Of a stretch of 64,000 nt of DNA, positions 30,230 to 38,770 are shown piece after piece. Source of the stretch: Akkermansia sp. (GTDB taxonomy: Bacteria; Verrucomicrobiota; Verrucomicrobiia; Verrucomicrobiales; Akkermansiaceae). The position numbers and the translations under genes are program-made. The stretch spans positions 41,264 to 105,263 of the forward strand of contig JAFXCP010000027.1 of the NCBI GenBank assembly GCA_017521405.1, in the 5' to 3' direction. The notes under the pieces are model-generated. The model saw nothing but the letters and a program-made list of their open reading frames with translations. It had not been told where the DNA came from and made no database searches. Position 1 is the stretch's first letter; each line of letters starts with the position of its first letter.

Positions 30230-31264
30230 ATGGATGAAGAAGAACAAGCTGAAGATACGGATACCTTATCGGAATTGCATTGGTGGGAAAAGGTGAAGGT
30301 ATGGACTATTGCCATTGTAATCACCTTTATAGTGTATATGGGTTTTCTGTGCTATTTGGGCTTCTTGATGACAAAGGGGCAATCAAATAGCGAACATATT
30401 TCATTGTTGGGGGTAATAATTACCTCTCTAACATGTTTTGTAACAGGTTTCGGAGTATTAAGTTCCATGCATCAGCAAAACAGAAACTATATAGCCCATT
30501 GTAATGAACAGCGTGAGGCGCGAAAAGAAGCTCAACGTCTCATCAGGCAGTATAAAGAACAAAAGGATGAACTGAACAACCAGGTCAATTTATACCGCTG
30601 GCAAACAAAATTGTACGAAAGCCAAAGTCGCTATGACGATATACATAGACGTCTTAGCCTTATCTATGAACTTGAATCGAATGTCGAATATGAGAAGAAA
30701 AATTGGCTTCCGGAATCGTGCAACTATTCTTTGCCCGTTAATTATAAAGGAAGAAAAGCAATCGAAAGCATAAGCATTTCCGCTTTATATTATGTTGATC
30801 TGATTAGTACAAAGAAAGAACTCTCCGACAACGAGCAAAAAAGCTATGAGGTGAGAGTAGAAAACATATCTGCTTCACTTATAACCGTGCAACCTGTTCT
30901 AAACTGCCTTGCGGAGCTTTTAGCGGATATCAATACTTATTTTTCTAACGATGAGGAGAATAAAAGCCGTTTCCTGCGTATCGTCCTGAATGTTTTTCCG
31001 GCTTATACCTGGGTCTTACTTTGTTTGTATCGCGAATATACTCCCAATAAAGAAGTAGTGGAAAGCCTAATGAACAAAATGGGGCTAGGAAAAAGCGTAG
31101 AAACACTTAGCAGAATCGATGCAGTAGAAGAATTTACCAAAAGAACATTAGATTGTAAAGGTGGCAAATTCCAAATACCGAATTCCGGCACTCCCATTCG
31201 GGAAGATGGAAAATCTCACCATAGATACGTCTCCGTCTCTGCCAAAAAGAAGAAGCATAAATAA
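30230..31264 (+). CDS. Two-TM coiled-coil membrane protein, possible AbiC-like abortive-infection protein
   Basis: A 344-aa inner-membrane protein: an acidic start, TM1 at about residues 22-50, TM2 at about 59-83, then a charged coiled coil (HQQNRNYIAHCNEQREARKE onward, about 85-140) and a cytoplasmic helical domain ending in a Lys-rich tail. This layout, two TM helices then a Gln/Arg-rich coil and a soluble domain, resembles the putative phage abortive-infection family (putAbiC) and SLATT-type effectors; I cannot separate them by eye. It is AT-rich and starts 345 bp from the divergent caspase gene, so it belongs to the same defence island. It could be a membrane effector of the TIR operon or an independent system. 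Confidence 0.55.
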   Translation: MDEEEQAEDTDTLSELHWWEKVKVWTIAIVITFIVYMGFLCYLGFLMTKGQSNSEHISLLGVIITSLTCFVTGFGVLSSMHQQNRNYIAHCNEQREARKEAQRLIRQYKEQKDELNNQVNLYRWQTKLYESQSRYDDIHRRLSLIYELESNVEYEKKNWLPESCNYSLPVNYKGRKAIESISISALYYVDLISTKKELSDNEQKSYEVRVENISASLITVQPVLNCLAELLADINTYFSNDEENKSRFLRIVLNVFPAYTWVLLCLYREYTPNKEVVESLMNKMGLGKSVETLSRIDAVEEFTKRTLDCKGGKFQIPNSGTPIREDGKSHHRYVSVSAKKKKHK

Positions 31265-31289
31265 GGCGATAACAAAATGAAAGCTAGAA

Positions 31290-31505
31290 CAGGCTTTCCC
31301 CGTCCACCTACCATCTGAGGGGTTATAATGACGGTAGTTGTAGTAGACCATACCTAATTTAGCATCGTAGACTTCACTTGACCACTGAATAGGTTGTTCT
31401 ACATCGCCGTTGGCGGTGACTTTGCCGTAGGGGGGTAGGTGTAGGCGGTGCGGATGAGGTCGCAGGCGGCGATTTGGAGGTAGCCGCGGTAGATGTAGCG
31501 CCGGT
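31290..31505 (-). pseudogene. Rhs-repeat core remnant
   Basis: Pieces typical of the conserved Rhs core end are present: RRYIYRGYLQIAACDL in the frame of the glycosyltransferase remnant, then, after a frame change at a C6 run (31431-31436 on the + strand as G6), YGKVTANGDV, QPIQWSSEVYDAKLG, VYYNYRHYNPSDGRW. The stretch between AACDL and the AYTY segment is much shorter than in complete Rhs proteins, so there is an internal deletion as well. It stops near 31295 without a toxin tip. It looks like the scar of recombination with an Rhs locus. Confidence 0.75.
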
Positions 31506-32348
31506 GCAGGGTTTCCATGTGGCGGGCTGCGCGGGGGAAGGAGAGGTAGTTTTGCCAGCAGGAGATGACGATGGTGTCTGTGCGGGTGCCGGTAAGTCCG
31601 ATGTCGAGATTGTCCATTTTGTTGATGCGTATAACGATATCGCAGGAGTCGATAAATGGGGAGTAATCGCGGGTGAAGAAGGGGCGGTTGCTGATGATGC
31701 AGATGCGCCGAGGGCGGGCGGGGAGAAAGCGCCGGAAGTGGGGCTGGGTGCAGAGGTGTTCCAGAAGGAGAAAATCTTCTTCGGTATCGATTTGCAGGGA
31801 GCAGGTGTGTGTGTGTTGGGGAAGGGGCGGGCGGCATTTGAGAAGAGGCGCCCGCTTTGTTCGAAGTAGGAACGGGTGCAGGTGACGATGCCGCCATCGA
31901 AGTGGTGAAAGCGCTGCGGAGTATCTTGGTCTCTTCCCGCATGGAGAAAATGCCCATGCAGATGCCCAATGGGTTTGAGTGGGCAGGCGGTGTATGCGGA
32001 GGGGGCTTCTCCCCGGGTGCAGGTGTGCATCATGCGGCGGAGGAGACCGGGTGGTCGGAGGGGGGAAGTGGGTTGCTGCAGGGCAAAGGCGGAGCCGATA
32101 TGGTGGTTAAGTACTTGGCGGATGCAGTGGGCGATGTCGGAATCGTTCACTTGCTCTCGGAGAAAAGGGATACCATGTTGCCGACAAAGTGAGATGGTGG
32201 TTTCGGAATCTGTGCTGACGATGGGGAGGAAGCCCTCGTTTTGGGCATACTGTACGGAGTGCCAAAAGAGGGGGTGACCGGCAAGGAGCCGGAGGTTTTT
32301 TCCGGGGCAACGCTGAGATTGGCTTTTAGCTGGGATAATGGCAATCAT
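31399..32348 (-). pseudogene. CMP-sialic-acid synthetase fused to GT29-like domain, out of frame at an (AC)6 repeat
   Basis: The N-terminal part is an acylneuraminate cytidylyltransferase (NeuA family), which makes CMP-sialic acid: IIPAKSQSQRCPGKN at the start, IVSTDSE, LQQPTSPLRPP. The frame is lost in an AC-dinucleotide run (31805-31816). Two bases fewer, that is (AC)5, would give NTHTCSLQIDTEEDF, exactly the normal end of NeuA, and continue into about 60 residues resembling a GT29 sialyltransferase motif: ICIISNRPFF, IDSCDIVIRIN, GLTGTRTDTIVIS. The gene then merges with an Rhs remnant and stops at 31399. Thus a CMP-sugar synthetase and a transferase seem joined in one chain, currently OFF, and possibly truncated. 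The start at 32348 fits the family; the ATG at 32378 is an alternative. Confidence 0.7.
31805..31816 (-). repeat. (AC)6 simple repeat at the frameshift point
   Basis: Six AC units on the coding (-) strand ((GT)6 on +) sit exactly where the CMP-sialic-acid synthetase frame is lost. Loss of one unit restores the reading frame. Dinucleotide runs like this are typical slipped-strand contingency sites. Confidence 0.8.
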
Positions 32349-32446
32349 GGGGGTATGTGGGGGAATGATAAGGCTCATGGTGTTTTTTTTCCAGCTTGGG
32401 AGAGGGTTGCGCCTTATTGCCCGGCGGGGCGGTGCGGGGAATCGGG

Positions 32447-32475
32447 TTGACTTGGCGGGGGAAATCTGCTGTAAT
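32447..32475 (+). promoter_or_regulatory. Promoter of holA
   Basis: TTGACT (32447-32452), 17-nt spacer, TGTAAT (32470-32475). The -10 box overlaps the ATG at 32474, so translation must start further in; the in-frame GTG at 32483 is 7 nt after the -10, predicting a leaderless mRNA. Confidence 0.65.
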
Positions 32476-32482
32476 GTGGGGC

Positions 32483-33577
32483 GTGCCAAGGGAATCTGCG
32501 AGTTATGTCTTTTTCGGGAGCGATGAGGGGGCTGCTGCTTCTGCGGCGGCGGAGGCTTATGCGCGGTTGACGGAGGGGACGGATGATTGGGGGAATGAGG
32601 TGGTGGATGGTGCCGCCGCTACGGTGGATGAGGCGGTGGAGCTGCTGGGGCGCACGATTTCCGGCCTGCAAACGATGAATATGTTTGGCGGGCGGAAGGT
32701 GATTTGGCTGAAGGGGGCCACGTTTATGGGGGATACGCCTCAGGGGACACGCAGTGAGGCGGTGCAGCAGGGGCTGGAGGAGCTGGTGGCGGTGTTGCAA
32801 CATCTGCCGGAGGATACTTTCTTTGTGCTGAGTGCCGGGGAGATGGATAAGCGCCGTACTTTTTTTAAGAAGCTGGGTGCGCTGGGGGAGGTGAAAGAGT
32901 TTTCCCGTATTGATATTACAAAGCCGGGCTGGGAGGCGGAGCTTTCCGCGCTCACGCTGCGCATGGCAAAGCCGCTGGGCTTGCAGTTCGATAATGCGGC
33001 GCTGGATTTGTTTGTACACCGTGTGAATGAGAGTACGCGCCAGATTGCCAATGAGCTGGCTAAGCTGGATGTGTATTTGGGGGAGGGGCGCCGCAAGGTG
33101 CTGGCGGAGGATGTGGAGCTGATGGTGGCGGTGTCTCGCAATGGGGTGGTGTTTGAGATTTCGCGCGCGATTGAGAGCGGGAATTGCCGCCAGGCGGTGC
33201 GCTTGGTGAATGAGCAGCTGGAGCATGGGGAGCAGGCGGTGACGATTATGCGTGCGGCGATTGTGCCGACGGTGCGGAATCGTTTTTGCGCGCGCTTGCT
33301 GCTGGATACATACCACCCGGATGCAGGGAATTACCGGGCGTTTGAGTCTGCCCTGAATCGCTTGCCTGCGGAGGGGCGCAAGTTGCTGCCGCTGAAGAAG
33401 GATGGCACGCCTTCCTGCTATGGGTTATTCAATGCGGCACGGAGTGTGGGTAAGCTCTCGCTCAAGAAGGCACGGCGGGATTTGCAGCTGTGTGCGGCGG
33501 CGGATAAGGCACTGGTATCCAGCGGGCTGGATCCGCGGGATATTCTGCATAAGCTCATTGTGAGTCTCACTGCTTAA
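32483..33577 (+). CDS. holA: DNA polymerase III subunit delta
   Basis: HolA is the clamp-loader subunit that opens the beta sliding clamp. The 364-aa sequence fits the family: [15 protein letters not shown] at the start, [36 protein letters not shown], the helical [19 protein letters not shown] segment with [18 protein letters not shown], and the C-terminal collar domain. The GTG at 32483 is chosen because the promoter -10 covers the upstream ATG at 32474; the protein would begin [12 protein letters not shown]. It precedes mnmG by 17 bp, so the two are co-transcribed. Confidence 0.9.
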   Translation: MPRESASYVFFGSDEGAAASAAAEAYARLTEGTDDWGNEVVDGAAATVDEAVELLGRTISGLQTMNMFGGRKVIWLKGATFMGDTPQGTRSEAVQQGLEELVAVLQHLPEDTFFVLSAGEMDKRRTFFKKLGALGEVKEFSRIDITKPGWEAELSALTLRMAKPLGLQFDNAALDLFVHRVNESTRQIANELAKLDVYLGEGRRKVLAEDVELMVAVSRNGVVFEISRAIESGNCRQAVRLVNEQLEHGEQAVTIMRAAIVPTVRNRFCARLLLDTYHPDAGNYRAFESALNRLPAEGRKLLPLKKDGTPSCYGLFNAARSVGKLSLKKARRDLQLCAAADKALVSSGLDPRDILHKLIVSLTA

Positions 33578-33594
33578 ACGGAGGATGCTTGTGT

Positions 33595-35460
33595 ATGGCG
33601 TATCTGATTCCTACTAAGTTTGATGTGCTGGTAATAGGTGCCGGGCATGCCGGGATTGAGGCGGCACTGGCGGCAGTGCGTATGGGGGGGCGTGTGGCGC
33701 TGCTTACGCATAATCTGGATACCATCGGGCAGATGAGTTGCAATCCTGCCATCGGCGGGCTGGCCAAGGGCCATATGGTGCGCGAGATTGATGCCCTCGG
33801 TGGTGCTATGGGGGTGAATACGGATGCCACGGCGGTGCAGTTCCGTATGCTGAATGCTTCTAAGGGCCCCAGTGTGCGCGCTCCCCGCGCCCAGTGCGAT
33901 AAGGCGGCATACCGGGAGCGCATGAAGTGGGTGCTGGAGACAACTCCCGGATTGCAGCTTTTCCAAGGGGATGTGGAGGAGATTGTGGTGGAAAAGGGGC
34001 GAGTACAGGGGGTGACGACTACTTGGGGGCAGCGTTTTGCCGCCGGGGCAGTGGTGCTGTGCAGCGGTACGTTTATGCGTGGCTTGCTGCACGTGGGGAT
34101 GGAGCATTTGCCGGGGGGGCGGCTGGGCTGTGCGCCGAGTGGGATTTCTGCGTGTTTGGCTCGCTTGGGGTTCCCTTTGGCGCGGTTCAAGACGGGTACA
34201 AGCCCGCGTATTAAGGGGAGTACGATTGATTTTTCCGCGCTGGAGATGCAGCCGGGGGATGAGCCGCCCTGTTTGTTCAGCAATGTATCCCGCACGGTGC
34301 TGCGCCGGGAAACGGAGCCGCATTGCACGCTGAATCACTGGGCAGAGCCGGATTTCTGCTTGCAGCAAATGCCTTGTGCCATTACCTATACGCACGAGGG
34401 GACGCACGATATTATCCGGGCTAATTTGGAGCATAGCCCGCTTTTCGGTGGGGTGATAGAGGGGGCAGGTCCGCGCTATTGCCCCAGTATTGAGGATAAG
34501 GTGGTGCGTTTTGCGGATAAGGAGCGCCACCAGATATTTATTGAGCCGGAGGGGCGCAGTACGGAGGAGTTTTACCTGAATGGGCTTTCCTCCAGTTTGC
34601 CGTATTTTGTGCAGCTGGATATTGTGCATAGTATCCCCGGTTTGGAGCGGGCGGAGCTTATTCGCCCGGGCTATGCCGTGGAGTACGATTTCGTGCCGCC
34701 CACGGAGCTGCACGCTACGCTGGAGACAAAGCGGGTGCAGGGGCTTTATTTCGCCGGGCAAATTAATGGTACCTCCGGGTACGAGGAGGCCGCCGGTCAA
34801 GGTCTGCTGGCCGGGGCAAATGCCATGCTGGCTCTGCGTGGGGAGGAGCCGCTTATTCTCCGCCGGGACCAAGCGTATTTGGGGGTAATGGTGGATGATT
34901 TGGTAACCCGCGGCACGGATGAGCCCTACCGCATGTTCACCAGCCGGGCGGAGATGCGCTTGCTGTTGCGGCAGGACAATGCGGATTTGCGGCTCACGCC
35001 CTTAGCGGCGGGCTTGGGGCTGGTGGGGGCGGAGCAGGCTGCGGCGGCGGAGGCGCGCTTGCAGGGGATTCGCCGGGGGGTGGAGCAGGCACCCACGGTG
35101 CGGGTGCAGGGGATTTCTCTGGATTTGTGGCTGCGCCGCCCGGAGAATGATTGGCGGCAGCTTCCCGCGGAGGTGCTGGCCATGCACCCCCGGGAGCTGT
35201 GGGAACCCATCGCCATCGAGATTGCCTATGCCGGCCATATTGAGCGCATGCGCACCGGTGCTGCACGCCTCCAGCGCCAGGAAAATAAAAAAATACCCGC
35301 TACGCTGGATTACGATGCTATTCCTGCCATGAAGACGGAGGCCCGCCAGCGTTTGGCGCGGATACGCCCTGCCACCATTGGGCAGGCAGCGCGTATTCCC
35401 GGTATTACCCCGGCGGATGTGGCTCTCCTGCTGGTGTGGCTCCAAAAGCAGCAGGGTTAA
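33595..35460 (+). CDS. mnmG: tRNA uridine 5-carboxymethylaminomethyl modification enzyme MnmG
   Basis: MnmG (GidA), with MnmE, makes 5-carboxymethylaminomethyluridine at the wobble position of tRNAs, using FAD and NADH. The FAD Rossmann motif [12 protein letters not shown] is at residues 12-23, followed by [14 protein letters not shown], the CSGTFMRG and [12 protein letters not shown] segments, [18 protein letters not shown] and the C-terminal MnmE-binding helices. At 621 aa it is full length. The ATG at 33595 has a good Shine-Dalgarno (GGAGG at 33580-33584, 10 nt away), which makes the TTG at 33589 unlikely. A GGAGG-led gene inside an operon contrasts with the leaderless first genes nearby. 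Confidence 0.97.
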   Translation: MAYLIPTKFDVLVIGAGHAGIEAALAAVRMGGRVALLTHNLDTIGQMSCNPAIGGLAKGHMVREIDALGGAMGVNTDATAVQFRMLNASKGPSVRAPRAQCDKAAYRERMKWVLETTPGLQLFQGDVEEIVVEKGRVQGVTTTWGQRFAAGAVVLCSGTFMRGLLHVGMEHLPGGRLGCAPSGISACLARLGFPLARFKTGTSPRIKGSTIDFSALEMQPGDEPPCLFSNVSRTVLRRETEPHCTLNHWAEPDFCLQQMPCAITYTHEGTHDIIRANLEHSPLFGGVIEGAGPRYCPSIEDKVVRFADKERHQIFIEPEGRSTEEFYLNGLSSSLPYFVQLDIVHSIPGLERAELIRPGYAVEYDFVPPTELHATLETKRVQGLYFAGQINGTSGYEEAAGQGLLAGANAMLALRGEEPLILRRDQAYLGVMVDDLVTRGTDEPYRMFTSRAEMRLLLRQDNADLRLTPLAAGLGLVGAEQAAAAEARLQGIRRGVEQAPTVRVQGISLDLWLRRPENDWRQLPAEVLAMHPRELWEPIAIEIAYAGHIERMRTGAARLQRQENKKIPATLDYDAIPAMKTEARQRLARIRPATIGQAARIPGITPADVALLLVWLQKQQG

Positions 35461-35495
35461 GGCGGCATTGCATTTCTTTTTGCCTAAAAAAGAGC

Positions 35496-35524
35496 TTGTA
35501 AAATGCCTTGTGTTCTTGTATAAC
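35496..35524 (+). promoter_or_regulatory. Promoter of the outer-membrane barrel gene
   Basis: TTGTAA (35496-35501), 17-nt spacer, TATAAC (35519-35524); the ATG is 10 nt later, with AAAGG between, so the leader is only 3-4 nt and the AAAGG may not act as a Shine-Dalgarno. Confidence 0.7.
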
Positions 35525-35534
35525 GAAAGGTGCT

Positions 35535-36140
35535 ATGAGAACTGTTTTATCTGTGGCAACAATGCTGGGTATGTTGGGCAGTGCGGCTTATGCCGTGCCG
35601 TATGTGCTTCCTCCGAACCAGCCGGGGACTTCGGACCCCTATAGTCTGAACTCTGCTTACTCCGTGGAGGCTACGTACTCCATTGCAGAGGACAGCGAGG
35701 ATCCCGATGCTTGGGGTGCCCGCGTGCGCTTTAATTTGTACAGCGACCAGGTGGATACGATTCGCCACCAGTTCAGCGTGAATTTGGGGGGCATGTGGGG
35801 CGAAAAGTCCGATAGTATTGAGGGGCTGGATTATAAGATTGAGTCCTTTATGCTGCCCGTAACAGCCGGGTACGATTTCAATGTGCCCCTGTGCGATTCT
35901 TTGCAGTGGTATGCCGGGGCCAAGCTGGGCTATGCTTGGACGAATGTGCGTGCTCTGGGCATGGCTGATGAGTCCCATGGTTACACCTATTCAGTGGGTA
36001 CCGGCCTGCGCTTCGATATTGCCGAAAATATCTACATGAATGTGGGATATGAGTACGGCAAGGTGTTCTTTAAGCTGATGGATAATGAGGTAAACTATGG
36101 TCACCATACGATTGTGGTGGGCATGGGGTACCAGTTCTGA
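35535..36140 (+). CDS. Outer-membrane beta-barrel protein
   Basis: A 201-aa exported protein. The signal peptide covers residues 1-20 (cleavage after GSAAYA). The mature part alternates hydrophobic and polar residues in about eight strands (ARVRFNLYSD, HQFSVNLGG, LPVTAGYDFNV, LQWYAGAKLGYAW, YTYSVGTGLRFDI, IYMNVGYEYGKV) and ends HTIVVGMGYQF with the C-terminal Phe used by BamA. It resembles small OmpA/OmpW-like barrels of unknown function. It has its own promoter and terminator, so it is monocistronic, between mnmG and the convergent prepilin peptidase gene. Confidence 0.85.
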   Translation: MRTVLSVATMLGMLGSAAYAVPYVLPPNQPGTSDPYSLNSAYSVEATYSIAEDSEDPDAWGARVRFNLYSDQVDTIRHQFSVNLGGMWGEKSDSIEGLDYKIESFMLPVTAGYDFNVPLCDSLQWYAGAKLGYAWTNVRALGMADESHGYTYSVGTGLRFDIAENIYMNVGYEYGKVFFKLMDNEVNYGHHTIVVGMGYQF

Positions 36141-36178
36141 GGCCGACTGCCGCCGTTGCTCGAAACGCTTTTTCCTCT

Positions 36179-36215
36179 CCCTGCATGGCATATGGCTGTG
36201 CAGGGGGTGTTTTTT
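36179..36215 (+). terminator. Terminator of the outer-membrane barrel gene
   Basis: A 7-bp stem (36179-36185 with 36199-36205) is followed by GGTG and six T (36210-36215). The T run overlaps the stop codon of the convergent prepilin peptidase gene. Confidence 0.8.
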
Positions 36216-37350
36216 AGCCCAAAGCCCAGTCCAAATAGAGGTTCCAGAGGCGGCTTCCCCAGAAGAGCCAGATAAAGGCGGCGGTAATGAGGGCGGGGCC
36301 GAATGGCATGGGGGTGCCGCGCCTAATGCGTGCCGCCGCTGCTGCCGCCAGCCCGATAAAGCTGCCGCCTACTAAGGCAAAGATGACTCCTTGCCAGCCG
36401 CAGGCCGCGCCTATGGCCATGGCAATCCAAGCATCCCCACTGCCCATGGCCTCCCGGCGGGTGGTGTAACCATGGCAGTGCCCTTCCAGAAAATCCGCTT
36501 CTTCCAAGGGGATGCGTGTGCCATCCGGCAGGTGCATGGCATCCGGGGTAAAGCTAATATCCCCTGCGGGGGTGGTGGGGGCATGGGTATTTTCTACCGC
36601 CTGTTGCAGGGTAAGGCGGTGGCTTTCTTCCAAGAAAAGCTCGCTCCAGCGCAGAGGTGGCTCTTGCCCCAGCGTGAGGTGCAAATCCTCCCCATCGGGG
36701 GCTTGCTCCAGCCGCCACGGGGTGGCGCAGGTGTACGTGCAGGAGCGCCGCCCGAACATGAGCTTGCCCAGCATACCCACAAGTCGGAAGATGAGGAAGC
36801 CACCCAGTGCTCCGGCCAAGCTGCTTACCAGTCCCTCCTGCGGCTCCAATCCTTCGCAAAGCAGCCAGGGACTCAGCAGCCCCACGGCCAGTCCTGCCAT
36901 GGTGGCGGGGAGGGTAAGCCGCGGCAGCACCACCATTTGCTCCCAGTCGATGCAGAGGCTGGCAAGCATAAGTGCCCCCCAAAGGCAGAGTAGTAACTGC
37001 GTGAATATGTCCTCTGCACAAAAATGCCAGGCTATGCCTGCAAAGAGCAAGGTGCATGCCAGTTCCACCAGCCAGTAGCGCAGGGAAATATGCGTGCGGC
37101 AGCAGGCACTGCGCCCCCGCAGCAGCAGGTAGCTTAGCAGGGGGATATTGTGGTACCAGGCAATGGCTGCCTTACAGCCGGGGCAGAAGGAGCGCCGCGG
37201 GCTGTTGATGCTCATGCCGCGCGGCATGCGGTATATCACCACGTTCAGAAAGGAACCGATGCAGGCTCCCAGCAGGGCAAAGAAGAGGGGAAGCAGCCAA
37301 GGGCTGTTCAGGGTGATTTCCTGGGTGAAGGTGTAGAGCGATTCCGGCAT
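36214..37350 (-). CDS. pilD: Type 4 prepilin peptidase (A24), with a long central insertion
   Basis: This is an inner-membrane aspartic protease/N-methyltransferase for prepilins and pseudopilins. The N-terminal domain has GSFLNVVIYRMPRGMS and a Cys pair CPGC (about residue 58), with the second pair replaced by ACC in GRSACCRTH. The A24 catalytic Asp residues are in LASLCIDWEQM and the late GSGDAWIAMAIG motif. There are about eight TM helices. Between them is an unusual soluble insertion of about 100 residues (roughly 195-300). The length is 378 aa from the ATG at 37350, chosen because a TTGCGG-17-TTAAAA promoter lies just upstream; the ATG at 37371 falls within it. No pilin gene is in the window. 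Confidence 0.88.
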   Translation of the reverse strand: MPESLYTFTQEITLNSPWLLPLFFALLGACIGSFLNVVIYRMPRGMSINSPRRSFCPGCKAAIAWYHNIPLLSYLLLRGRSACCRTHISLRYWLVELACTLLFAGIAWHFCAEDIFTQLLLCLWGALMLASLCIDWEQMVVLPRLTLPATMAGLAVGLLSPWLLCEGLEPQEGLVSSLAGALGGFLIFRLVGMLGKLMFGRRSCTYTCATPWRLEQAPDGEDLHLTLGQEPPLRWSELFLEESHRLTLQQAVENTHAPTTPAGDISFTPDAMHLPDGTRIPLEEADFLEGHCHGYTTRREAMGSGDAWIAMAIGAACGWQGVIFALVGGSFIGLAAAAAARIRRGTPMPFGPALITAAFIWLFWGSRLWNLYLDWALG

Positions 37351-37362
37351 GGGTATGCGGCA

Positions 37363-37391
37363 TTTTAACATGTGCCGGCACTCTTCCGCAA
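37363..37391 (-). promoter_or_regulatory. Promoter of the prepilin peptidase gene
   Basis: On the - strand: TTGCGG (37386-37391), 17-nt spacer, TTAAAA (37363-37368), 12 nt before the ATG at 37350. Confidence 0.5.
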
Positions 37392-37395
37392 GTGC

Positions 37396-37432
37396 AAAAA
37401 CGCCCACAGGAAGGGCTCCTGTGGGCGTTTTT
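37396..37432. terminator. Strong bidirectional terminator after tRNA-Gln
   Basis: An 11-bp perfect GC-rich stem (37401-37411 with 37417-37427), 5-nt loop, is flanked by five A and five T. It ends the tRNA-Gln transcript on the - strand. Confidence 0.93.
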
Positions 37433-37441
37433 CGGGGGATG

Positions 37442-37513
37442 TAGTCTCGCCTGGATTCGAACCAAGACAAAGAGAATCAAAATCTCTTGTGCTACCTTTA
37501 CACCACGAGACCA
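37442..37513 (-). tRNA. tRNA-Gln (anticodon TTG)
   Basis: A 72-nt cloverleaf: the acceptor stem TGGTCTC pairs with GAGACTA (one G-T), the anticodon stem AGAGA/TCTCT encloses TTTTGAT with anticodon TTG, and the T arm has TTCGAAT. U1 is typical of bacterial tRNA-Gln. The 3' CCA is not encoded. The discriminator appears to be C rather than the usual G. Confidence 0.9.
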
Positions 37514-37551
37514 CGCTGTGTTTGCGGGCGTATGAAACGCTTGCGGAGGGA

Positions 37552-37580
37552 TTATTACCACAAAGTGTCTGTTCTGGCAA
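37552..37580 (-). promoter_or_regulatory. Promoter of tRNA-Gln
   Basis: On the - strand: TTGCCA (37575-37580), 17-nt spacer, TAATAA (37552-37557), about 38 nt before the tRNA 5' end. Confidence 0.6.
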
Positions 37581-37635
37581 GCCCAAAATGCGTTGTAAAG
37601 TATTAAAAGCTGCTGCAAACAGGCATAGATTGCAC

Positions 37636-37664
37636 TTGCACCGGGGGGTGGTGTGGGCTAAAAT
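37636..37664 (+). promoter_or_regulatory. Promoter of the prfA-prmC operon
   Basis: TTGCAC (37636-37641), 17-nt spacer, TAAAAT (37659-37664), 12 nt before the prfA ATG. Confidence 0.65.
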
Positions 37665-37676
37665 GCTGCGGAAGCT

Positions 37677-38750
37677 ATGGATTACGCCCCACTGATAGAG
37701 AAACGCCGCCGGCGTTTGGAGGAACTGGAGCAGCAGATTGCAGACCCGGAGCTGTTCCAAGACCGCGCCCGGGCGGAGGAGTTGATGCGGGAGCATCGCC
37801 GCACGCAGGAGTTGATGCGGGATTGGGCTCGTTTGCTGGAGGTGCAGCGCCAGCTGGAGGAGAACCAAGAGCTGGCTACCGGGGAGGATGAGGAGATGGC
37901 TGCCATGGCTCGTGCCGAGCTGGAGGAGCTGCAGCCCCAGGAACTTCAGTTGCTGGAGCTGGTGCAGTATAGTTTGCTGCCCCGGGATACCACGGAAGAT
38001 CGCGATGCGATTGTGGAAATCCGCGCCGGTACCGGCGGGGACGAGGCGGCGCTCTTTGCCGCAGATTTGTTGGGTATGTACCAGCGCTATGCCGAAAGCC
38101 GCGGCTGGCGTTTGGAAATTCTGGATGCCAGCCCGAACGATATCGGCGGTTTTAAGGAGGTTACAGCCCGTATTTCCGGGGAGGAGGTATTCCGCTTTCT
38201 GAAGTACGAAAGCGGTGTACACCGCGTGCAGCGTGTGCCTGCCACGGAAACCCAAGGGCGCATCCATACCTCCACGGCCACTGTGGCCGTGCTGCCGGAG
38301 GCGGAGGAGGTGGATATCGAAATCCGCCCGGAGGATTTGCGTATCGAAACCTGCCGCGCCGGTGGTGCCGGTGGCCAGCATGTGAACCGCACGGAATCCG
38401 CTGTGCAGATTTTTCACCTGCCCACGGGAATTATGGTGCGCTGTGAAAACGAGCGTTCCCAGCTCAAAAATAAGGAAACGGGTATGCGTATTCTCCGCGC
38501 CCGCCTCTTCGAAATGAAACAGCGCGAGGCGCAGGAATCGTATTCTGCCCAGCGCAGGGCACTCATCGGCTCCGGTGGCCGAGAGGAAAAAATCCGCACC
38601 TATAATTACCCGCAGAATCGCCTCACGGACCATCGCATCGGATATACCGCTTATAATTTGGATATCGTGGTGACCTCCGGTGCGCTGGAGGACCTCATCT
38701 CCCACATGCAGCACGAGGAGATGCAGGAGCGCATGGGCGAACTGCAATAA
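37677..38750 (+). CDS. prfA: Peptide chain release factor 1
   Basis: RF1 ends translation at UAA/UAG. The 357-aa sequence has the RF1-specific stop-codon motif P-A-T in RVPATETQGR (about residue 185) and the catalytic GGQ in AGGAGGQHVNRTES (about 230), the site methylated by PrmC, encoded by the next gene. The helical N-terminal domain and the NYPQNRLTDHRIGYT block are also typical. Full length. The gap to prmC is 20 bp; co-transcription is expected and makes biological sense. Confidence 0.97.
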   Translation: MDYAPLIEKRRRRLEELEQQIADPELFQDRARAEELMREHRRTQELMRDWARLLEVQRQLEENQELATGEDEEMAAMARAELEELQPQELQLLELVQYSLLPRDTTEDRDAIVEIRAGTGGDEAALFAADLLGMYQRYAESRGWRLEILDASPNDIGGFKEVTARISGEEVFRFLKYESGVHRVQRVPATETQGRIHTSTATVAVLPEAEEVDIEIRPEDLRIETCRAGGAGGQHVNRTESAVQIFHLPTGIMVRCENERSQLKNKETGMRILRARLFEMKQREAQESYSAQRRALIGSGGREEKIRTYNYPQNRLTDHRIGYTAYNLDIVVTSGALEDLISHMQHEEMQERMGELQ

Positions 38751-38770
38751 AAAGCAATTTTCTTGTGGCC

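Noticed and set aside
31148-31969. One minus-strand gene covering this whole frame.
   Set aside because: It is a mix of a shadow of the CMP-sialic-acid gene, the Rhs remnant in frame, and antisense to the AbiC-like gene; only the Rhs part is meaningful.
32474-32482. The ATG at 32474 as holA start.
   Set aside because: It overlaps the -10 box (32470-32475) of a well-spaced promoter, so it would not be in the mRNA; the GTG at 32483 fits better. If another promoter exists upstream, this ATG could still be used.
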